Shown here: one piece after another, positions 51,001-61,000 of the stretch
Numbering within the stretch: position 1 is the stretch's first letter
Layout of the letters: every line of letters begins with the position of its first letter
Source: Lota lota
Taxonomy: Eukaryota > Chordata > Actinopteri > Gadiformes > Lotidae
Assembly (NCBI GenBank): GCA_026745465.1
Contig: JACYXH010000317.1
Coordinates: 42,731-106,730, forward strand
Direction of reading: 5' to 3'
DNA: 64,000 nucleotides
The notes under the pieces: generated by a model
Told to the model about the DNA's origin: nothing
What the model saw: only the letters and a program-made list of their open reading frames with translations
Database searches by the model: none
Made by a program: the position numbers and the translations under genes

Positions 51001-53800
51001 TGTGTGGTTAATCCTAACCGTTTAGCTGTGTGGTTAAACCTAACCGGGTAGCTGTGTTGTTTAACGTAACCGGGTAGCTGTGTTGTTAAACCTAACCGGG
51101 TAGCTGCGTTGTTAAACCTAAACGGGTAGCTGTGATGTTAAACCTAACCGGGTAGCTGTGATGTTAAACCTAACCGGGTAGCTGTGTTGTTAAACCTAAC
51201 CGGGTAGCTAACCGGGTAGTCGTGTTGTTAAACCTAACCGGGTAGCCGTGTTGCTAAACCAAACCGGGTAGCTGTGTAGTTAAACCTAACCGGGTAGCTG
51301 TGTTGTTAAACCTAACTGGGTAGCTGTGTTGTTAAACCTAACCAGGTAGCTGTGTTGTTAAACCTAACCGGGTAGCTGTGTTGTTAAACCTAACCAGGTA
51401 GCTGTGTTGTTAAACCTAACCGGGTAGCTGTGTTGTTTAACCTAACCGGGTAGCTGTGTGGTTAAACCTAACCGGGCAGCTGTGTGGTTAATCCTAACCG
51501 TTTAGCTGTTTTGTTAAACCTAATCGGGTAGCTGTGATGTTAAACCTAACCGGGTAGCTGTGTTGTTAAACCTAACCGGGTAGCTGTATTGTTAAACCTA
51601 ACCGGGTAGCAGTGTTGCTAAACCTAACCGGGTAGCTGTGTTGTTAAACCTAACCGGGTACCTAACCGGGTAGTCGTGTTGTTAAACCTAACCGGGTAGC
51701 CGTGTTGCTAAACCAAACCGGGTATCTGTGTAGTTAAACCTAACCGGGTAGCTTTGTTGTTAAACCTAACCGGGTAGCTGTGTTGTTAAACCTAACCGGG
51801 TAGCTGTGATGTTAAACCTAACCGGGTAGCTGTGTTGTTTAACCTAACCGGGTACCTAACCGGGTAGTCGTGTTGTTAAACCTAACCGGGTAGCCGTGTT
51901 GCTAAACCAAACCGGGTAGCTGTGTAGTTAAACCTAACCGGGTAGCTGTGTTGTTAAACCTAACCGGGTAGCTGTGTTGTTAAACCTAACCAGGTAGCTG
52001 TGATGTTAAACCTAACCAGGTAGCTGTGTTGTTTAACCTAACCGGCTAGCTGTGTGGTTAATCCTAACCGTTTAGCTGTGTTGTTAAACCTAACCGGGTA
52101 GCTGTGATATTAAACCTAACCGGGTAGCTGTGTTGTTAAACCTAACCGGGTAGCTGTGTTGTTTAACCTAACCGGGTAGCTGTGTGGTTAAACCTAACCG
52201 GGCAGCTGTGTGGTTAATCCTAACCGTTTAGCTGTATTGTTAAACCTAATCGGGTAGCTGTGATGTTAAACCTAACCGGGTAGCTGTGTTGTTAAACCTA
52301 ACCGGGTAGCTGTATTGTTAAACCTAACCGGGTAGCAGTGTTGCTAAACCTAACCGGGTAGCTGTGTTGTTAAACCTAACCGGGTACCTAACAGGGTAGT
52401 CGTGTTGTTAAACCTAACCGGGTAGCCGTGTTGCTAAACCAAACCGGGTATCTGTGTAGTTAAACCTAACCGGGTAGCTTTGTTGTTAAACCTAACCGGG
52501 TAGCTGTGTTGTTAAACCTAACCGGGTAGCTGCGATGTTAAACCTAACCGGGTAGCTGTGTTGTTTAACCTAACCGGGTACCTAACCGGGTAGTCGTGTT
52601 GTTAAACCTAACCGGGTAGCCGTGTTGCTAAACCAAACCGGGTAGCTGTGTAGTTAAACCTAACCGGGTAGCTGTGTAGTTAAACCTAACCAGGTAGCTG
52701 TGTTGTTAAACCTAACCGGGTAGCTGTGTTGTTAAACCTAACCAGGTAGCTGTGATGTTAAACCTAACCAGGTAGCTGTGTTGTTTAACCTAACCGGGTA
52801 GCTGTGTGGTTAAACCTAACCGGGCAGCTGTGTGGTTAATCCTAACCATTTAGCTGTGTTGTTAAACCTAACCGGGTAGCTGTATTGTTAAACCTAACCT
52901 GGTAGCTGTGATGTTAAACCTAACCGGGTAGCTGTGTTGTTAAACCTAACCGGGTAGCTGTGTTGTTAAACCTAACCGGGTAGCTGTGTTGTAAAACCTA
53001 ACCGGGTAGCTGTGTTGTTAAACCTAACCGGGTGGCTGTGTTGTTAAACCTAACCGGGTAGCTGTGTGGTTAAACCTAACCGGGTAGCTGTGTGGTTAAT
53101 CCTAACCGTTTAGCTGTGTGGTTAAACCTAACCGGGTAGCTGTGTTGTTTAACGTAACCGGGTAGCTGTGTTGTTAAACCTAACCGGGTAGCTGCGTTGT
53201 TAAACCTAAACGGGTAGCTGTGATGTTAAACCTAACCGGGTAGCTGTGTTGTTAAACCTAACCGGGTACCTAACCGGGTAGTCGTGTTGTTAAACCTAAC
53301 CGGGTAGCCGTGTTGCTAAACCAAACCGGGTAGCTGTGTAGTTAAACCTAACCGGGTAGCTGTGTTGTTAAACCTAACCGGGTAGCTGTGTTGTTAAACC
53401 TAACCAGGTAGCTGTGTTGTTAAACCTAACCGGGTAGCTGTGTTGTTAAACCTAACCAGGTAGCTGTGTTGTTAAACCTAACCGGGTAGCTGTGTTGTTT
53501 AACCTAACCGGGTAGCTGTGTGGTTAAACCTAACCGGGCAGCTGTGTGGTTAATCCTAACCGTTTAGCTGTTTTGTTAAACCTAATCGGGTAGCTGTGAT
53601 GTTAAACCTAACCGGGTAGCTGTGTTGTTAAACCTAACCGGGTAGCTGTATTGTTAAACCTAACCGGGTAGCAGTGTTGCTAAACCTAACCGGGTAGCTG
53701 TGTTGTTAAACCTAACCGGGTACCTAACCGGGTAGTCGTGTTGTTAAACCTAACCGGGTAGCCGTGTTGCTAAACAAAACCGGGTATCTGTGTAGTTAAA
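50880..53800. repeat. Block duplication at 2,088-bp offset
   Basis: TTGTAAAACC at 50901/52989 and GCTGCGTTGTT at 51103/53191 share the 2,088-bp spacing. Further right the spacing falls by exactly one monomer to 2,062 (TAGTCG sites 51671/53733). Confidence 0.75.
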
Positions 53801-56800
53801 CCTAACCGGGTAGCTTTGTTGTTAAACCTAACCGGGTAGCTGTGTTGTTAAACCTAACCGGGTAGCTGTGATGTTAAACCTAACCGGGTAGCTGTGTTGT
53901 TTAACCTAACCGGGTACCTAACCGGGTAGTCGTGTTGTTAAACCTAACCGGGTAGCCGTGTTGCTAAACCAAACCGGGTAGCTGTGTAGTTAAACCTAAC
54001 CGGGTAGCTGTGTTGTTAAACCTAACCGCGTAGTTGTGTGGTTAAACCTAACCGGGCAGCTGTGTGGTTAATCCTAACCGTTTAGCTGTGTTGTTAAACC
54101 TGACCGGGTAGCTGTATTGTTAAACCTAACCGGGTAGCTGTGTTGTTAAACCTAACCGGGTAGCTGTATTGTTAAACCTAACCGGGTAGCAGTGTTGCTA
54201 AACCTAACCGGGTAGCTGTGTTGTTAAACCTAACCGGGTACCTAACCGGGTAGTCGTGTTGTTAAACCTAACCGGGTAGCCGTGTTGCTAAACCAAACCG
54301 GGTAGCTGTGTAGTTAAACCTAACCGGGTAGCTGTGTTGTTAAACCTAACCGGGTAGCTGTGTTGTTAAACCTAACCAGGTAGCTGTGATGTTAAACCTA
54401 ACCAGGTTAATGTGTTGTTAAACCTAACCGGGTAGCTGTATTGTTAAACCTAACCGGGTAGCCGTGTTGCTAAACCAAACCGGGTATCTGTGTAGTTAAA
54501 CCTAACCGGGTAGCTTTGTTGTTAAACCTAACCGGGTAGCTGTGTTGTTAAACCTAACCGGGTAGCTGTGATGTTAAACCTAACCGGGTAGCTGTGTTGT
54601 TTAACCTAACCGGGTACCTAACCGGGTAGTCGTGTTGTTAAACCTAACCGGGTAGCCGTGTTGCTAAACCAAACCGGGTAGCTGTGTAGGTAAACCTAAC
54701 CGGGTAGCTGTGGTGTTAAACCTAACCGCGTAGTTGTGTGGTTAAACCTAACCGGGCAGCTGTGTGGTTAATCCTAACCGTTTAGCTGTGTTGTTAAACC
54801 TGACCGGGTAGCTGTATTGTTAAACCTAATCGGGTAGCTGTGATGTTAAACCTAACCGGGTAGCTGTGTTGTTAAACCTAACCGGGTAGGTGTATTGTTA
54901 AACCTAACCGGGTAGCAGTGTTGCTAAACCTAACCGGGTAGCTGTGTTGTTAAACCTAACCGGGTACCTAACCGTGTAGTCGTGTTGTTAAACCTAACAG
55001 GGTAGCCGTGTTGCTAAACCAAACCGGGTAGCTGTGTAGTTAAACCTAACCAGGTAGCTGTGTTGTTAAACCTAACCGGGTAGCTGTGTTGTTAAACCTA
55101 ACCAGGTAGCTGTGATGTTAAACCTAACCAGGTAGCTGTGTTGTTTAACCTAACCGGGTAGCTGTGTGGTTAAACCTAACCGGGCAGCTGTGTGGTTAAT
55201 CCTAACCATTTAGCTGTGTTGTTAAACCTAACCGGGTAGCTGTATTGTTAAACCTAACCGGGTAGCTGTGATGTTAAACCTAACCGGGTAGCTGTGTTGT
55301 TAAACCTAACCGGGTAGCTGCGTTGTTAAACCTAAACGGGTAGCTGTGATGTTAAACCTAACCGGGTAGCTGTGATGTTAAACCTAACCGGGTAGCTGTG
55401 TTGTTAAACCTAACCAATTAGCTGTGTTGTAAAACCTAACCGGGTAGCCGTGTTGCTAAACCAAACCGGGTAGCTGTTTTGTTCAACCTAACCGGGTACC
55501 TAACCGGGTAGCAGTGTTGGTAAACCTAACCGGGTAGCCGTGTTGCTAAACCAAACCGGGTAGCTGTGTTGTTAAACCTAAGAGGGTAGCAGTGTTGTTA
55601 AACCTAACCGGGTAGCTGTGTTGTTAAACCTAACCGGGTAGCTGTGTTGTTAAACCTAACCGGGTAGCTGTGTTGTTAAACCTAACCGGGTAGCTGTGTT
55701 GTTAAACCTAACCGGGTAGCTGTGTTGTTAAACCTAACCGGGTAGCAGTGTTGCTAAACCAAACCGAGTAGCTGTGTTGTTAAACCTAACCGGGTACCTA
55801 ACCGGGTAGTCGTGTTGTTAAACCTAACTGGGTAGCCGTGTTGCTAAACCAAACCGGGTAGCCGTGTTGTTAAACCTAACCGGGTAGCCGTGTTGTTAAA
55901 CCTAACCGGGTAGTCGTGTTGTTACACCTAAACAGGTAGCAGTGTTGTTAAATCTAACAGGGTAGCCGTGTTGTTTAACCTAACCGGGCAGCTGTGTTGG
56001 TAATGCTAACCGGGTATCTGTGTTATTAAACATAACCGTGTAGCTGTGTTGTTAAACCTAACCGGGTAGCTGTGATGTTAAACCTAACTGAGTAGCTGTG
56101 TTGTTAAACCTAACCGGGTAGCTGTGTGGTTAAACCTAACCGGGCAGCTGTGTGGTTAATCCTAACCGTTTAGCTGTGTTGTTAAACCTGACCGGGTAGC
56201 TGTATTGTTAAACCTAACCGGGTAGCTGTGATGTTAAACCTAACCGGGTAGCTGTGTTGTTAAACCTAACCGGGTAGCTGTATTGTTAAACCTAACCGGG
56301 TAGCAGTGTTGCTAAACCTAAACGGGTAGCTGTGTTGTTAAACCTAACCGGATACCTAACCGGGTAGTCGTGTTGTTAAAGCTAACCGGGTAGCCGTGTT
56401 GCTAAACCAAACCGGGTAGCTGTGTAATTAAACCTAACCGGGTAGCTGTGTTGGTATACCTAACCGGATAGCTGTGTTGTTAAACCTAACCGGGTAGCTA
56501 TGATGTTAAACCTAACCGGGTAGCTGTGTTGTTTAACCTAACCGGGTAGCTGTGTGGTTAAACCTAACCGGGTAGCCGTGTTGCTAAACCAAACCGGGTA
56601 GCTGTGTTGTTAAACCTCACCGGGTACCTAACCGGGTAGTCGTGTTGTTAAACCTAACCGGGTAGCCGTGTTACTAAACCAAACCGGGTAGCTGTGTAGT
56701 TAAATCTAACCGGGTAGCTGTGTTGGTATACCTAACCGGATAGCTGTGTTGTTAAACCTTACCGGGTAGCTGTGATGGTAATCCTAACCGGGTAGCTTAG

Positions 56801-58009
56801 TTATTAAACATAACCGTGTAGCTGTGTTGTTAAACCTAACCGGGTAGCCGTGTTGTTAAACCTAACCGGGCAGCTGTGTTGTTAAACCTAACCGGGCAGC
56901 TTTGTTATTAATCCTAAACGGGTAGCTGTGTTGTTAATCCTAACCGGGTAGCTCTATTCTTAAACCTAACCGGGTTGCCGTGTTGCTAAACCAAACCGGG
57001 TAGCTTTGTTGTGAAACCTAACCGGGTAGCAGTGTTGTTAAACCTAATCGGGTAGCCGTGTTGCAAAACCAAACCGGGTAGCTGTGTTGTTAAAACTAAC
57101 CGGGTAGCAGTGTTGTTAAACCTAACCGGGTAGCCGTGTTGTTTAACCTAACAGGGTAGCCGTGTTGTTAAACCTAACAGGGTAGCCGTGTTGTCAAACA
57201 TAACAGGGTAGCCGTGTTGTTACACCTAAACAGGTAGCAGTGTTGTTAAATCTAACAGGGTAGCCGTGTTGTTTAACCTAACCGGGCAGCTGTGTTGGTA
57301 ATGCTAACCGGGTAGCTGTGTTGTTAAATCTAACAGGGTAGCCGTGTTGTTTAACCTAACAGGGTAGCTGTGTTGTTAAACCTAAACGGTCAGCTGTGTT
57401 GTTAAACCTAACCGGGCAGCTGTGTTGTTAAACCTAACAGGGTAGCCGTGTTGTTTAACCTAACAGGGTGGGCATGTTGTTAAACCTAACCGGGTACCTA
57501 ACCGGGTAGCCGTGTTGTTAAACCTAACCGGGTAGCAGTGTTGTTAAACCTAACCGGGTAGCTGTGTTGTTAATCCTAATCGGGTAGCCGTGTTGTTAAA
57601 CCTAACCGGGTAGCCGTGTTGTTACACCTAACCAGGTAGCCGTGTTGTTAAATCTAACAGGGTAGCCGTGTTGTTAAACCTAACCGGGTAGCCGTGTTGC
57701 TAAACCAAACCGGGTAGCCGTGTTGTTAAACCTAACCGGGTACCTAACCGGGTAGCCGTGTTGTTAAACCTAACCGGGTAGCTGCGTTGTTTAATCTAAC
57801 GGGGTAGCTGTGTTGTTAAACCTAACCGGGTACCTAACCGGGTAGCCGTGTTGTTAAACCTAACCGGGTAGCCGTGTTGCTAAACCAAACTGGGTAGCCG
57901 TGTTGTTAAACCTAACCGGGTAGCAGTGTTGTTAAACCTAACCGGGTAGCTGTGTTGCTAAACCTAACCGGGTAGCTGTGTTGCTAAACCTAACCGGGTA
58001 GCTGTGTTG

Positions 58010-61000
58010 TTAATCCTAACCGGGTAGCTCTATTCTTAAACCTAACCGGGTTGCCGTGTTGCTAAACCAAACCGGGTAGCTTTGTTGTGAAACCTAACCG
58101 GTAGCAGTGTTGTTAAACCTAACCGGGTAGCCGTGTTGCAAAACCAAACCGGGTAGCTGTGTTGTTAAACCTAACCGGGTAGCAGTGTTGTTAAACCTAA
58201 CCGGGTAGCCGTGTTGTTTAACCTAACAGGGTAGCCGTGTTGTTAAACCTAACAGGGTAGCCGTGTTGTCAAACATAACAGGGTAGCCGTGTTGTTACAC
58301 CTAAACAGGTAGCAGTGTTGTTAAATCTAACAGGGTAGCCGTGTTGTTTAACCTAACCGGGCAGCTGTGTTGGTAATGCTAACCGGGTAGCTGTGTTGTT
58401 AAATCTAACAGGGTAGCCGTGTTGTTTAACCTAACAGGGTAGCTGTGTTGTTAAACCTAAACGGTCAGCTGTGTTGTTAAACCTAACCGGGCAGCTGTGT
58501 TGTTAAACCTAACAGGGTAGCCGTGTTGTTTAACCTAACAGGGTGGGCATGTTGTTAAACCTAACCGGGTACCTAACCGGGTAGCCGTGTTGTTAAACCT
58601 AACCGGGTAGCAGTGTTGTTAAACCTAACCGGGTAGCTGTGTTGTTAATCCTAATCGGGTAGCCGTGTTGTTAAACCTAACCGGGTAGCCGTGTTGTTAC
58701 ACCTAACCAGGTAGCCGTGTTGTTAAATCTAACAGGGTAGCCGTGTTGTTAAACCTAACCGGGTAGCCGTGTTGCTAAACCAAACCGGGTAGCCGTGTTG
58801 TTAAACCTAACCGGGTACCTAACCGGGTAGCCGTGTTGTTAAACCTAACCGGGTAGCTGTGTTGTTTAATCTAACGGGGTAGCTGTGTTGTTAAACCTAA
58901 CCGGGTACCTAACCGGGTAGCCGTGTTGTTAAACCTAACCGGGTAGCCGTGTTGCTAAACCAAACCGGGTAGCCGTGTTGTTAAACCTAACCGGGTAGCA
59001 GTGTTGTTAAACCTAACCGGGTAGCTGTGTTGCTAAACCTAACCGGGTAGCTGTGTTGCTAAACCTAACCGGGTAGCAGTGTTGTTAAACCTAACTGGGT
59101 AGCAGTGTTGTTAAATCTAACAGGGTAGCCGTGTTGTTTATCCTAACAGGGTAGCCTTGTTGTTAAACCTAACAGGGTAGCTGTGTTGTTAAACCTAACA
59201 GGGTAGCTGTGTTGTTAATCCTAACCGGGTAGCTGTGATGTTAAACCTAACCGGGTAGCTTTGTTGTGAAACCTAACCGGGTAGCAGTGTTGTTAAACCT
59301 AACCGGGTAGCTGTGTTGTAAAACCTAACTGGGTACCTAACCGGGTAGCAGTGTTGTTAAACCTAACCGGGCAGCTGTGTTGTTAATCCTAACCGGGTAG
59401 CAGTGTTGTAAAACTAAACCGGGTACCTAACCGGGTAGCAGTGTTGTTAAACCTAACTGGGCAGCTGTGTTGTTAAACCTAACCGCGTAGCAGTGTTGTT
59501 AAACCTAACGGGGTAGCTGTGTTGTAAAACCTAACCGGGTACCTAACCGGGTAGCCGTGTTGTTAAACCTAATAGGGTAGATGTGTTGTTAAACCTAACC
59601 GGGTAGCAGTGTTGTTAAACCTAACCGGGTAGCTGTGTTGTTAATCCTAACCGGGTAGCCGTGTTGTTAAACCTAACCGGGTAGCCGTGTTGTTAAACCT
59701 AACCGGGTAGCCGTGTTGTTAAACCTAACCGGGCAGCTGTGTTGTTAATCCTAACCGGGTAGCTGTGTTGTTAAACCTAACCGGGTAGCTGTGATGTTAA
59801 ACCTAACCAGGTAGCTGTGATGTTAAACCTATCCGGGTAGTTGTGTTGTTCAATCTAACAGGGTAGCCGTGTTGTTTAACCTAACAGGGTAGCCGTGTTG
59901 TTAAACCTAACAGGGTAGCTGTGTTGTTATTCCTAACCGGGTAGCTGTGTTGTTAATCCTAACCGGGTAGCTGTGTTGTTAATCATAACTGGGTAGCTGT
60001 GTTGTTAAACCTAACCGGGTAGCTGTGTTGTTAAACCTAACTGGGTAGCCGTGTTGTTAAACCTAACCGGGTAGCCGTGTTGCTAAACCAAACCGGGTAG
60101 CCGTGTTGTTAAACCTAACCGGGTAGCAGTGTTGTTAACCCTAACCGGGTAGCTGTGTTGCTAAACCTAACCGGGTAGCTGTGTTGTAAAACCTAACTGG
60201 GTACCTAACCGGGTAGCAGTGTTGTTAAACCTAACCGGGCAGCTGTGTTGTTAATCCTAACCGGGTAGCAGTGTTGTAAAACTAAACCGGGTACCTAACC
60301 GGGTAGCAGTGTTGTTAAACCTAACTGGGCAGCTGTGTTGTTAAACCTAACCGCGTAGCAGTGTTGTTAAACCTAACGGGGTAGCTGTGTTGTAAAACCT
60401 AACCGGGTACCTAACCGGGTAGCCGTGTTGTTAAACCTAACAGGGTAGATGTGTTGTTAAACCTAACCGGGTAGCAGTGTTGTTAAACCTAACCGGGTAG
60501 CTGTGTTGTTAATCCTAACCGGGTAGCCGTGTTGTTAAACCTAACCGGGTAGCCGTGTTGTTAAACCTAACCGGGTAGCCGTGTTGTTAAACCTAACCGG
60601 GCAGCTGTGTTGTTAATCCTAACCGGGTAGCTGTGTTGTTAAACCTAACCGGGTAGCTGTGATGTTAAACCTAACCAGGTAGCTGTGATGTTAAACCTAT
60701 CCGGGTAGTTGTGTTGTTAAATCTAACAGGGTAGCCGTGTTGTTTAACCTAACAGGGTAGCAGTGTTGTTAAACCTAACAGGGTAGCTGTGTTGTTAATC
60801 CTAACCGGGTAGCTGTGTTGTTAAACCTAACCGGGTAGCTGTGTTGTTAATCATAACTGGGTAGCTGTGTTGTTAAACCTAACCGGGTAGCTGTGTTGTT
60901 AAACCTAACCGGGTAGCTGTGTTGTTAAACCTAACCGGGTAGCCGTGTTGCTAAACCAAACTGGGTAGCCGTGTTGTTAAACCTAACCGGGTAGCAGTGT

